Assembly (NCBI GenBank): GCA_021772465.1
Contig: JAJFLX010000003.1
Span: forward strand, 124,001 to 188,000
Length of the DNA stretch: 64,000 nt
Origin: Chlamydiota bacterium
GTDB taxonomy: Bacteria > Chlamydiota > Chlamydiia > Chlamydiales > JAAKFR01
Reading direction: 5' to 3'
Each line of letters opens with the position of its first letter. Position 1 is the stretch's first letter. The notes beneath the pieces were generated by a model. The model searched no databases, was not told the DNA's origin, and saw only the letters and a list, made by a program, of their open reading frames with translations. Below are positions 23,672 through 32,353 of this stretch, piece by piece. A program made the translations under genes and the position numbers.

Positions 23672-26242
23672 ATGCGAATTGTATCTTTTTCATCTGCTGC
23701 TGCACCGCTACAAACTTTTTTAGCTCGTGCCTCTTCATGTGTAACTTCCCTTTTCTTACGTTCAGTTGAGAAACAAACGGTTCCCAGCGACCGTAATTTT
23801 TCTGCCACCCCTTTGGAGCCTTCCGACTCTTCGCGCAAATGGCGAGCAGCAGCTGCACTAGTAGGGAGTGCCGCTTTAGCAGCTGTTTTTTATGCTTATT
23901 CTGATGAAAGAGATGAGGGAGAGACAGAGTCGTTTTTAGCCTCGAGTTTAGCTTTGGGACTTCGTTCTGTCCCAGCTGTTGTCGGTGCAAGTATTCTCGA
24001 GCTTACAGGGCTTATTGCTGAAAAGCCTTTTGTCTGGAGCGAGCAGGCGGATACAATATTTTCGGGCGATGGCTTTTTGCGTTTTTCGCTCGATGGCGAG
24101 CCTGAAGGCATGGGTTTAACAGAGACCTATTCAGGAATTCAAGGCTCTACTCCCACCTCAGGGCGAGCAACCGATCTCGCTTGTCAAGATGACATCTGCG
24201 CTCTACCTGATACGCTTTCGAATAATGTCTATTTCATGGACATTGGCGGGGATCCTCTGAGCCCTTCACCTTTGGGGAGCGTTCCAGCACTTGGATCGCT
24301 TGGAGACTTAGCGCCTTTAGGTAGTGGTGAGTGGTTAGCTGGTGTGGGGAGTGGGCTCAAGCTATTCAATCGGACAGATATTTTAGGCTCTGAGACTACT
24401 CCAGGTATCCAGCCCAAAGAACTTTATTGCTTCCCAGATCGGATGTGTGTCGGTACTTCTAATTTCAATATGCTAAGCATTAATGCAACAGGCACGGTTC
24501 CATCAATTTTACAAACATTTCCTGTATCAGGCGTTCCTGTCAGTTTAGATTGTAATTTTCCCTACTGCGTGGCAGTAGGTTCTAATTCTGTCCAAGTTTT
24601 TGATGTTTCAAATAGCACGGGCCTCACGGTTGCAGATAGCACGACGCTCGGAAGTAATCTATTTCATGTGGACTGCTCGTGGAATACAGCTACCTGTTAT
24701 GTAGGGGGGCTTACAGGGTTTGTTCACTCGATCCAAATTGATGGAGGAGGGCTTATTACGGTAAAGGAGACGCTTCCAACGCCTTGTAACCCTGAAAGCA
24801 TTTGGGCGGCATCAGATGGTCTCACGACTCTTCTCTCCTGCCCCTCAGGTCTTCAAGTAGTAAGTGCTAACCCGCCTGGAGACAATTTAGCTCTAGGGGG
24901 CTTCCTTGCCACTCCCTCGAATGCTCTTACTCTTGAAAAGATCACCCCAGATTATTGGGGGCTTGCCAATTGGGTGGCTGGGTTCACTGTTCTAGACTTC
25001 AGCTCAACGCTCCGGTTAGATTGGACCCCAGAGCCGGAAGTTTCAGGGCCGCAAGTGTGGGACCTTGTTGTGGCTAACTCAGATGGATCTGCTACAGTAG
25101 AGATGAGGGCCGATGTTCTGCCTGCAATTACTCCTGAAGCTTCGATTGCAGCCCAAGAGGCGACTAAGGGAAAATATTTTAGTTTGGAGTTACCCGGCCC
25201 TCTCTTTGATCATTGGAATGGAAGCGTATTAAATATCGAAATGTTGGCATACCCTCCTGAGATTAACGACCCTAGGTGGGTCGCTTTTGACCCTGAAACC
25301 AGTGAGGTATTTGGTACCCCCCAAAATACGGGGTCGGGTGAGCTCCGCTTTACAGCGACAGACTCTCTAGGAGCAACTGCTTCTTTAAATGTTCCATTAG
25401 AGATCAAATCGGATTCAGCCGCCGATCTTGTTCAAGTTGCTCGCTATGGTAGTCTGACCCTAGGTGTGCTTGGAGCCCCTCTAGCTATATTGAGGTGGTA
25501 TCCTAAACTTTGGAACTGGTTTTGTTGTTGTTTGCATCGGAAAAAAAAGCGGGTCATAGCGGAAGGGCTTGAGTTTGTGCATGTATTTAAAGAGAAAAAA
25601 GAGCTGACAGATCTAAAAACCACAAACAAACAAGAGGGAGCTAAAGGGAAAGAACCTGCGCAATCATCAGTTGAAGGTGCGTTGCCGGTCGTTCACATGG
25701 AAGAGGTAGCAAAACCCTCTACGGGAGATGGTAGTGACTCTTTGTCTCCCGCTAAAAATAGCTCTCCAACTTCACAGTCTAAAGTGTTGAGCAGTCTGGA
25801 TGGGAATTCTTCCTCAGAAACTGCTAAAGATCATTCCAGTTCTCGCTCGCTGGGAAAGCTTCCTGGCAAACACAATGTTCGTGTACGAATAGTTGGGGCT
25901 AAGCGTAACTGGCTTTTTTTCAAGCCTCCCGGCAAGCCCCTTCTAAATGGAGCCACGCTTCCAGTTGGGTGGTCTTATGATCGAAATGCACAAAAGCTTA
26001 GGTCGAATGGACCCCTGCCCGCTGGCAAGTACTATTTTGATGTACGCGACGATAAAAAGAAACGGATCTTGGAGTCTGGCATCGTGGAGGTGTCGCCAAA
26101 TGCGGGTTACCCCTCTGCTGCGGCTTTTACTAAGCAGCCAAAACCGAGTGTTACAGAAGAAGCAAATGGGGGAGTAGATGGCGCTTCAGTCGAAGTCGAA
26201 ACAGTCAATGCAGTATTTGAGGAGGCTCCTGTAGAGGAGTAA
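23672..26242 (+). CDS. Large membrane-anchored protein with cadherin-like (CADG/He_PIG) domain
   Basis: An 856-residue protein, start ATG 23672 with GGAGG seven bases before (an ATG at 23660 is in frame but lacks a binding site). A short N-terminal part includes a hydrophobic stretch (about 52-70). Residues about 110-430 look like a beta-propeller or repeated beta domain with paired Cys (DNVYF, CDLACQDD-like positions). Around 525-575 is a CADG/He_PIG-type Ig fold (VAFDPETSEVFGTPQNTGSG, FTATDSLGATASL). A membrane helix (about 590-612) followed by CCC and basic residues anchors it; the tail is low complexity, then a second small beta domain. A surface or host-facing role is inferred. Confidence 0.6.
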   Translation: MRIVSFSSAAAPLQTFLARASSCVTSLFLRSVEKQTVPSDRNFSATPLEPSDSSRKWRAAAALVGSAALAAVFYAYSDERDEGETESFLASSLALGLRSVPAVVGASILELTGLIAEKPFVWSEQADTIFSGDGFLRFSLDGEPEGMGLTETYSGIQGSTPTSGRATDLACQDDICALPDTLSNNVYFMDIGGDPLSPSPLGSVPALGSLGDLAPLGSGEWLAGVGSGLKLFNRTDILGSETTPGIQPKELYCFPDRMCVGTSNFNMLSINATGTVPSILQTFPVSGVPVSLDCNFPYCVAVGSNSVQVFDVSNSTGLTVADSTTLGSNLFHVDCSWNTATCYVGGLTGFVHSIQIDGGGLITVKETLPTPCNPESIWAASDGLTTLLSCPSGLQVVSANPPGDNLALGGFLATPSNALTLEKITPDYWGLANWVAGFTVLDFSSTLRLDWTPEPEVSGPQVWDLVVANSDGSATVEMRADVLPAITPEASIAAQEATKGKYFSLELPGPLFDHWNGSVLNIEMLAYPPEINDPRWVAFDPETSEVFGTPQNTGSGELRFTATDSLGATASLNVPLEIKSDSAADLVQVARYGSLTLGVLGAPLAILRWYPKLWNWFCCCLHRKKKRVIAEGLEFVHVFKEKKELTDLKTTNKQEGAKGKEPAQSSVEGALPVVHMEEVAKPSTGDGSDSLSPAKNSSPTSQSKVLSSLDGNSSSETAKDHSSSRSLGKLPGKHNVRVRIVGAKRNWLFFKPPGKPLLNGATLPVGWSYDRNAQKLRSNGPLPAGKYYFDVRDDKKKRILESGIVEVSPNAGYPSAAAFTKQPKPSVTEEANGGVDGASVEVETVNAVFEEAPVEE

Positions 26243-26293
26243 ACCCCATGTTTGTGAGCTAACGGTTGCTAGTGTAGGTACCAAATAGAGCGA

Positions 26294-27244
26294 TTAGATA
26301 TGGCCTTTCTCGCCAAGCCACCGCTCTGCGTCAATCGCTGCCATACACCCACTGCCCGCTGCTGTGACCGCTTGTCTGTAGACGGGGTCTTGCACATCCC
26401 CCCCAGCGAATACCCCCTCAACAGAGGTATAGCTCGTGCCGGGCTTAACAACCAGGTACCCTTGCTTGTCTTGAGCAAGCTGCCCATCGAGAAAGCCGGT
26501 ATTGGGCTTGTGGCCAATGGCAAAAAAGACCCCAGCAGCTTCGCGCTTTTCTTGAGCGCCACTTTTGACATTTTCGATTAGGACCGAGCCGACGACCTTG
26601 TCGCCCTCAATTTTTTTGATGACAGAATTCCACAAAATCTCAATTTTTGGGTGGTTGAGAGCGCGCTCTCCCATGATTTTTGAAGCCCTCAGATCATCGC
26701 GTCGATGGACCATAAATACTTTGCGACCGTATTTAGTGAGGAAAATGGCCTCTTCAACAGCTGAATCTCCCCCCCCAATTACATAGAGATCTTTCTCTCT
26801 AAAAATAGGCATTGCCCCATCACAAATCGCGCAGGCTGTTACCCCTTTTTGCCAAAAGCCCTCTTCTCCCGCGCCATCTATCTCAAGTCTTTTTGCTGTG
26901 GCTCCTGTTGTGATGATAAGAGCGTCTGCTAGGTAACTATTTTTCTTGGTGTTCACAGTAAAGGGGCGCTTGGAGAGGTCTACAGACTCAACATCTTGAC
27001 GGAGTAGCTCCGTTCCAAATCGAGCGCACTGCTTGCGAAAGGCATCCATCATCTCAGGACCTAAGATCCCGTCAGGGAAGCCAGGGTAATTCTCTACGTC
27101 TGTCGTTGTCATGAGCTGCCCGCCAGCGGGGCCTGAGAAAAAACCCTCAAAGAGAAGAGGGTTGAGATTGGCCCGGGCAGCATAAAGTGCCGCAGTATAG
27201 CCAGCAGGTCCCGATCCAATGATAATAAGCTTGTGGTGTTCCAT
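26294..27244 (-). CDS. trxB: Thioredoxin reductase
   Basis: A 316-residue flavoenzyme. The FAD site is [18 protein letters not shown] at the N-terminus, the redox-active pair is in ACAICDG, the NADPH site is [12 protein letters not shown], and the second FAD motif is [10 protein letters not shown]. It reduces thioredoxin with NADPH. The start is ATG 27244, with AAGGAG eight bases upstream; an upstream in-frame extension lacks support. It lies 11 bases after acpS on the same strand, the chlamydial order CT100-CT099 as I recall. It converges with the cadherin-like gene across about 50 featureless bases. Confidence 0.95.
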   Translation of the reverse strand: MEHHKLIIIGSGPAGYTAALYAARANLNPLLFEGFFSGPAGGQLMTTTDVENYPGFPDGILGPEMMDAFRKQCARFGTELLRQDVESVDLSKRPFTVNTKKNSYLADALIITTGATAKRLEIDGAGEEGFWQKGVTACAICDGAMPIFREKDLYVIGGGDSAVEEAIFLTKYGRKVFMVHRRDDLRASKIMGERALNHPKIEILWNSVIKKIEGDKVVGSVLIENVKSGAQEKREAAGVFFAIGHKPNTGFLDGQLAQDKQGYLVVKPGTSYTSVEGVFAGGDVQDPVYRQAVTAAGSGCMAAIDAERWLGEKGHI

Positions 27245-27255
27245 ATTCTCTCTCC

Positions 27256-27642
27256 TTAAGTTGAGATCTTGACAAGGATTGCAGTAGCTGTCGCGAAAGT
27301 CTCGCAGTGGCTGATCGATAGATGAATACGACACCTTCCAAAACGGCTCTGAAGGGCTTTGGAAAGAAATACTTCAGGTTTTCCCTCACCATCATTCACT
27401 ATTTCGATCTCCTTCCATGCAATCTCATCTCTTACCCCAGTTCCCAGGGCCTTGACAATAGCCTCTTTTCCCGCAAAGCGACCGGCAAATCGAGGCAAAG
27501 AGTCGCGGTATCGACGACAATAGTCTATTTCCTTTTCTGTGAAAAGACGCTCTAAAAAACGCTCGCCATGCCGATCTATCGCATTTTTGATGCGGTCGAG
27601 CTCAATGATATCAGTCCCAATGCCTTCCACTGCCTCAGACAT
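27256..27642 (-). CDS. acpS: Holo-[acyl-carrier-protein] synthase
   Basis: A 128-residue phosphopantetheinyl transferase. [12 protein letters not shown] holds the Mg2+-binding aspartate, [15 protein letters not shown] the catalytic region, and [17 protein letters not shown] the C-terminal signature. It activates ACP for fatty acid synthesis. The start ATG 27642 overlaps the end of the PIN-TRAM gene by eight bases; the longer in-frame extension would overlap that gene by about 50 bases and make the protein too long for the family. Confidence 0.93.
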   Translation of the reverse strand: MSEAVEGIGTDIIELDRIKNAIDRHGERFLERLFTEKEIDYCRRYRDSLPRFAGRFAGKEAIVKALGTGVRDEIAWKEIEIVNDGEGKPEVFLSKALQSRFGRCRIHLSISHCETFATATAILVKIST

Positions 27643-28687
27643 CAGATTGCTCAGGCGATAAGTTTTCACAGCACTCTTCAACCACATTACAAAAAATCAT
27701 TCGGCCCGACGAGGTGTGCTTGACAGACAACACATGCACATCAATTGTATCACCTATAAAACGAGCCCCTCCATTGACAACCACCATGGTGCCATCATCG
27801 AGATATCCAACACCTTGGAGTTCTTCTTTTCCTACACGCTGAATCTTCACCTGCAGATACTCTCCGCGCTGTTTCAAAGGTTTGAGCGCATGCGAGAGGG
27901 CGTGGAGGTTGATCACATGCACTCCTTCGATCTGACCGATTTGAACACGAGTGCAATCGCCCGATAAGATCTCACCATCAATGAGGCGCGCGAGGCGGAG
28001 CACCTTTTCATTGACCTCACTCGTGTCACCAAAATCTGAGTCGTGATAGCGGAGCTCTAAACCAGAGATGGACTCGAGTTTTTTAGCAATAGCAAGCCCG
28101 CGCCTGGCAAGGGCGCTCTCGCCTTTCATCTCCTGGTCTTGCAATTCGCGGAGGATAAAGCGCGGAAGCACAAGGCGTTTGTTGAGGAGACCAGAGTTAG
28201 CCAAATCGATCAGCCTGGGATCCACAAGAGCTGTGGCATCGAGCAGTAAGTCTCGACTCTTTTGGGCAGAGGGGGAGAGTTTGACGAAGGGAAAGCTCAC
28301 GTACCACTCTCTCGAGGCTCGAAGCGTCATCGTTACCCCAAGGTAGGTACAAAGAAGGTAGATGAAAATTTTTATCCCTTCGATCGCTCGGTGATCGGGG
28401 GTAATGCGCGTGACGTTTAAAATGGCATTGAGCACAAGAGTCAGAGCAAGCGCGAGAAGATAGCCTACAAAAAGGCCGATAATCGCCCCATTGAGTACAC
28501 GCAGTTGAAACCGTCTAAAAAGACGGTCGATGAGAAGGATTATTCCCCCAGCGCCGCTGCCGAGCCCAAGCCCCCATGCGAAATCGACTGCAGTCGGTTC
28601 AGCCTCTCTTCCTAAAGTATAAGCCACCATGAAAATCAGACTCAGGATCAAAAAGAAGAGCCGTACAAACTTTGCCGAGTCAGTCAT
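27635..28687 (-). CDS. PIN-TRAM domain membrane protein (YacL-like)
   Basis: A 350-residue protein: four membrane segments within residues 8-125, then a PIN nuclease-like domain (about 145-270: LLLDATALVDPRL, ILRELQDQEMKG, EILSGDCTRVQ with the acidic residues) and a C-terminal TRAM domain (about 285-345, VGYLDDGTMVVVNGGARFIG). The same architecture occurs in Bacillus YacL. PIN acidic residues look present, so RNase activity at the membrane is possible; the natural target is unknown. It overlaps acpS by eight bases. Confidence 0.85.
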   Translation of the reverse strand: MTDSAKFVRLFFLILSLIFMVAYTLGREAEPTAVDFAWGLGLGSGAGGIILLIDRLFRRFQLRVLNGAIIGLFVGYLLALALTLVLNAILNVTRITPDHRAIEGIKIFIYLLCTYLGVTMTLRASREWYVSFPFVKLSPSAQKSRDLLLDATALVDPRLIDLANSGLLNKRLVLPRFILRELQDQEMKGESALARRGLAIAKKLESISGLELRYHDSDFGDTSEVNEKVLRLARLIDGEILSGDCTRVQIGQIEGVHVINLHALSHALKPLKQRGEYLQVKIQRVGKEELQGVGYLDDGTMVVVNGGARFIGDTIDVHVLSVKHTSSGRMIFCNVVEECCENLSPEQSDV

Positions 28688-28694
28688 ACTAAAG

Positions 28695-29207
28695 TTATCC
28701 TCTTTGTTGTAGGTATTTGAAGTTGACTGCAGAGCGGAAATAGTACAACGCTCCGTTGATGAGTGCAGCGCCCACAGCTGTATCTATCACTCCTCGGGTA
28801 TCAGCTGAAATGGGTAGAAGCGGGAGAGTCATTCCAAGCCCCATCATCGCCCCAATTAAAAGATAAAACCCTTTGCTGTAGAGCCTAGAGAGGGGCAAGC
28901 GCGCTTCAGTATATCCAAGAATACGAGTTACTTGTCTTTTAGCGGACTTCGTGATCACAGTGCGTCCCTTGATCAAGCCAATGAGAAGAGAGAGGCTTAG
29001 CATGATGATAACCACATTTTGAGGATTTTCAATGCGCCGCGAAAGCCAGAGAAAAATAGAGGCCCCCTCTCCAACATTTGGGGGAGAGACTACAGCTGAA
29101 AGAATAAATTGAATCCCTACGATGAGCAAGGAGAGCCCGACAACAAACCAGACGAGTCCTCCCAAGGCGATCAAGGAGCGTTTAGAGAATTTTAACATAG
29201 TCACCAT
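28695..29207 (-). CDS. Conserved-looking polytopic membrane protein
   Basis: A 170-residue protein with about four membrane helices (13-35, 62-80, 112-132, 138-155). The loop TKSAKRQVTRILGY is basic, and the second half has FYLLIGAMMGLGMTLPLLP. I do not recognise a family or catalytic residues. It sits seven bases upstream of the PIN-TRAM gene on the same strand and close to the divergent lgt. ATG 29207 is used; ATG 29198 is an equally plausible start. It may correspond to the chlamydial hypothetical gene next to acpS. Confidence 0.65.
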   Translation of the reverse strand: MVTMLKFSKRSLIALGGLVWFVVGLSLLIVGIQFILSAVVSPPNVGEGASIFLWLSRRIENPQNVVIIMLSLSLLIGLIKGRTVITKSAKRQVTRILGYTEARLPLSRLYSKGFYLLIGAMMGLGMTLPLLPISADTRGVIDTAVGAALINGALYYFRSAVNFKYLQQRG

Positions 29208-29262
29208 TGAATTTTTTTGCTTGGGAGTATATAAATGAGGGTGTTTTTCTACTACGGAAGAA

Positions 29263-30108
29263 ATGAAACTACTAAGCCTGAGCTGGGACCCTGACAGAAT
29301 TTTTTTTGTGATTCCCTACATCAATCACCCCGTCACTTGGTATGGCTTGCTCTTTGCCTCTGGTTTTTTGGTGGGCTACTTTTTGGTGCGAAAAAGTTTC
29401 ACTAGGCTTATGGATGGGGGGAGTGTGGAGGCCACCCGACTCACTGACAGGTTGACGACGCTGGTTGTTTTAGGCACGTTGATCGGCGCGCGTCTCGGGC
29501 ATGTCTTTTTCTACAGCTGGCCCTATTTTCGAGCCCACCCTTTCGATATTTTCAAAGTTTGGGAGGGGGGGCTCGCAAGCCATGGAGGCGCAATAGGGAT
29601 TCTTATAGCCCTTTGCATGTTTGCGCTTTGGAACCGAAAATTTTCTTTCTTGACGGTGCTCGATATTGTAGCGATTCCCGCCGCTTTTGTAGGCGGATGT
29701 ATCAGAATTGGGAATTTTATCAATCAAGAGATCACAGGGATTCCAACAAAGCTCCCTTGGGGGGTGACTTTTGGGCATCCTGTCGATGGGCTCCAAGGGG
29801 TCGCTTTGCACCCGGTCCAGCTCTATGAATCGCTCTTTTATTTTGCGACATTTCTCCTCCTCTACCAAATTTCAAAAAGACGGGATCAAATATTGGGCTC
29901 AGGGCTAGTGAGCGGGCTCTTTTTCGTGCTCGTTTTTAGTTTTCGTTTTGCCATCGAGTTTCTGAAAAATGGATACAGCGACTGGGTAGATCCAGATGCC
30001 CTCTTTCACATGGGACAGCTCCTCAGTCTCCCCTTCATTGGAGTGGGGTTGGGGCTGCTCGCTTACCACTTTTTGAGGGCAAAAAATGCCTCCTTCCCTT
30101 CAACCTAA
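29263..30108 (+). CDS. lgt: Prolipoprotein diacylglyceryl transferase
   Basis: A 281-residue integral membrane enzyme with about seven helices. HPVTWYGLLFASGF contains the first conserved His region, IGARLGHVFFYSW and GGLASHGGAIG carry active-site His/Arg, and RIGNFINQE is the Lgt signature. It transfers diacylglycerol from phosphatidylglycerol to the lipobox Cys of prolipoproteins. GGAAG precedes the ATG. It overlaps the fucose synthase-like gene by 23 bases; dnaA and yidC are near, as in the C. trachomatis CT250-CT252 set. Confidence 0.95.
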   Translation: MKLLSLSWDPDRIFFVIPYINHPVTWYGLLFASGFLVGYFLVRKSFTRLMDGGSVEATRLTDRLTTLVVLGTLIGARLGHVFFYSWPYFRAHPFDIFKVWEGGLASHGGAIGILIALCMFALWNRKFSFLTVLDIVAIPAAFVGGCIRIGNFINQEITGIPTKLPWGVTFGHPVDGLQGVALHPVQLYESLFYFATFLLLYQISKRRDQILGSGLVSGLFFVLVFSFRFAIEFLKNGYSDWVDPDALFHMGQLLSLPFIGVGLGLLAYHFLRAKNASFPST

Positions 30109-31036
30109 GCAGAAAATTCTTCTAGCCGGCGCGCACGGAATGGTGGGCAGTGCTCTCACTTGTAGACTCCAAAATCAAGGGTTTTGTAATCTGCTTACGC
30201 CCGCTCGAAGTGAGCTCGATTTTGTGGATCAGCGTGCCGTTCAAAACTACCTTTTTGCGAAAAAACCTGACTGCGTAATCATTGCAGCGGCTAAAGTAGG
30301 AGGGATTTATGCCAATATGACCTCTCCAGCTGAGTTTTGCTATGAGAATTTGATGATAGGTGCAAACCTCATACACGCGTCTTTTCGTGCGGGGGTCTCT
30401 CGCCTTCTCTATTTAGGATCGACTTGCATTTATCCCCGTCTTGCTAAACAGCCTATACAAGAGAGCTCGCTACTTACTGCCCCTCTTGAGCCGACCAATG
30501 AAGCCTACGCTTTGGCAAAAATTGCAGGAGTAAAACTCTGTTCTTACTACCGGCAGCAGTATGGTTGCCGCTATGTCAGCGCGATGCCCACTAATCTGTA
30601 TGGGCCGGGCGACAACTTCAATCTTGAAACAGGCCATGTTCTTCCAGCTTTGCTCCGACGCTTTTATGAGGCCAAAGTGAACAACACCCCCTCAGTTACG
30701 ATTTGGGGAACGGGTAAGGCGCGTCGGGAGTTTCTTTTTGTGGAAGATCTCGCAGATGCACTGTTGTTTCTGCTTGAACATTACGACCACCCTGAGCCCA
30801 TTAATATTGGCTCAGGGCACGAGGTGAGCATCCAAAAACTCGCCGAGCTGGTAGCAGAAGAGGTGGGATACAAGGGCGACATCCTCAACGATCTGAGTAA
30901 ACCGGACGGCACCCCTCGGAAGAAATGCGATCTCAGCCGGCTGACGGCGCTCGGGTGGAAAGCAAAGACTCCACTTCGAGAGGGGATCCGCCGTACACTT
31001 TTACACTTCGAGCAGCTTTTTGATCCCGCGCATTGA
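30086..31036 (+). CDS. fcl: GDP-L-fucose synthase-like epimerase/reductase
   Basis: A 316-residue extended SDR. The NAD(P) site is LLAGAHGMVGSAL, the GDP-fucose synthase-type LYLGSTCIYPRLAKQPI contains the catalytic Ser, and NEAYALAKIAG holds the Tyr-x3-Lys. INIGSGHEVSIQKLAELV is also typical. It converts GDP-4-keto-6-deoxymannose to GDP-fucose for cell-envelope glycans; the upstream GDP-mannose dehydratase (gmd) is not in the window. GAGGG precedes the ATG. The 3' end overlaps convergent dnaA by 36 bases. Confidence 0.88.
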   Translation: MPPSLQPKQKILLAGAHGMVGSALTCRLQNQGFCNLLTPARSELDFVDQRAVQNYLFAKKPDCVIIAAAKVGGIYANMTSPAEFCYENLMIGANLIHASFRAGVSRLLYLGSTCIYPRLAKQPIQESSLLTAPLEPTNEAYALAKIAGVKLCSYYRQQYGCRYVSAMPTNLYGPGDNFNLETGHVLPALLRRFYEAKVNNTPSVTIWGTGKARREFLFVEDLADALLFLLEHYDHPEPINIGSGHEVSIQKLAELVAEEVGYKGDILNDLSKPDGTPRKKCDLSRLTALGWKAKTPLREGIRRTLLHFEQLFDPAH

Positions 31037-32332
31037 GGTGACCGTCTCAGGATTTTTCTCTTCAAGGCTTCTTTGGATCTGTTTGACAGAGGCCATCACC
31101 GTAGAGTGATCTCTAAAGAAGATGTCACCTATTTTCATATAGGGAAGTCCGAGCTCTTCTCGGCAGAGGTGCATAGCTATTTGCCTTGGAACGGCGCATT
31201 CACGGGCTTGCGACTTGCTCAGGATGTCTTCCATTTTGATTCCATGAAACTCAGCAACAGATCGTATGATCTTACCAGGTGTAAGTAGATCTCTCTCTTG
31301 TTCTTGGATCATATCAGCCAAGTAGTGTTGGGCTTTTTCAAGCGTTAAAGGTAGGGGAGTCTGGTTGAGGTGAGCTCGGAGCTGCAGGGCTTCAAGAGCC
31401 CGCGTCAGCCGTTTCGTGTGGTGTCCAAAAGTATCGAGAAGGAACTGAAACAGACTCTCATCGAGAGGAAAATTCGCGCGCGCCGCGCGGGACTTTAAGA
31501 TCTCGATCATCTGTTCTTTGGGCGGCATTTGAAGAGGGATGACGATTCCCCACTCGAATCGACTCACGAGCCGAGGTTCGATGAGTTTGAGGTCTTGAGG
31601 AGGGCATGAGGCGCTCAAGATGATCTGCTTCCCTTCAGTATGAAGCGCATTAAATGTGTGAAAAAGTTCCTCTTGAGTGGCTCCTTTGCGAGCAAAAATC
31701 TCAATGTCATCCACAAGAAGTGCATCGACATGTCTATAAGCTGCTCGAAATTGACGCATTTCAGCATTTCGAATCGCCCCCACGACATGTTGTGTGAAAG
31801 TTTCTGCACGCACATAAATCACCTTGGCCCCTTTCTTCTTCAGTTGAGCGGCGGCAGCCATCATCAGGTGGCTCTTTCCTGAGCCCGATCGTCCTGAAAG
31901 GTAGATCGGATTGAAGCTCAGAGGGGAGGCCTGAGCCGCAAGTCCAGAGGCCTCTTGAAGGAGTTTGTAGGCTAGAAGATTTGCTTTACTGGGGAAGTAA
32001 GAGTCAAAATCGGAAGAGTTGTCGAGCTCATCGAACTCAATCGAGAATTGACGGGGAGTGGGGGTGATTTTTTTGCTCGGTTTGACGGAGGGCTCAGCTG
32101 AGGTTACCCTGAGATGGATTTTGATCGGTTTGCCATTATTGTTGACAAGACGCGTCTGCACCTTATGGCGCATCTGCTCCTCAAACCAGGTCACTTTGAA
32201 GGAATCTTCAGACTCGAGGTAGAGGTTGCATGCATCAAAACGGAGAATTTTTAAAGGGCGGAGCCACTTATTAACAGTCTCCGTCCCCAGCTCGCGATCG
32301 ATCTCTTTGAGAAAATCTTCCCATGCACGCAT
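31001..32332 (-). CDS. dnaA: Chromosomal replication initiator DnaA
   Basis: A 443-residue DnaA. Domain I starts MRAWEDFLKEIDRELG; the AAA+ domain has Walker A GRSGSGKSHL (Ser in place of the usual Thr) and Walker B ALLVDDIEIFA; domain IV has the DNA-binding stretch FFRDHSTVMASVKQI. Chlamydiae carry two dnaA copies; the neighbour order with yidC and lgt suggests this is the dnaA_1 type. No cluster of DnaA boxes is seen nearby, so the origin is probably elsewhere. It converges on fcl, with overlapping 3' ends. Confidence 0.93.
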   Translation of the reverse strand: MRAWEDFLKEIDRELGTETVNKWLRPLKILRFDACNLYLESEDSFKVTWFEEQMRHKVQTRLVNNNGKPIKIHLRVTSAEPSVKPSKKITPTPRQFSIEFDELDNSSDFDSYFPSKANLLAYKLLQEASGLAAQASPLSFNPIYLSGRSGSGKSHLMMAAAAQLKKKGAKVIYVRAETFTQHVVGAIRNAEMRQFRAAYRHVDALLVDDIEIFARKGATQEELFHTFNALHTEGKQIILSASCPPQDLKLIEPRLVSRFEWGIVIPLQMPPKEQMIEILKSRAARANFPLDESLFQFLLDTFGHHTKRLTRALEALQLRAHLNQTPLPLTLEKAQHYLADMIQEQERDLLTPGKIIRSVAEFHGIKMEDILSKSQARECAVPRQIAMHLCREELGLPYMKIGDIFFRDHSTVMASVKQIQRSLEEKNPETVTSMRGIKKLLEV

Positions 32333-32353
32333 GCCATCACTATACTAGATGGA

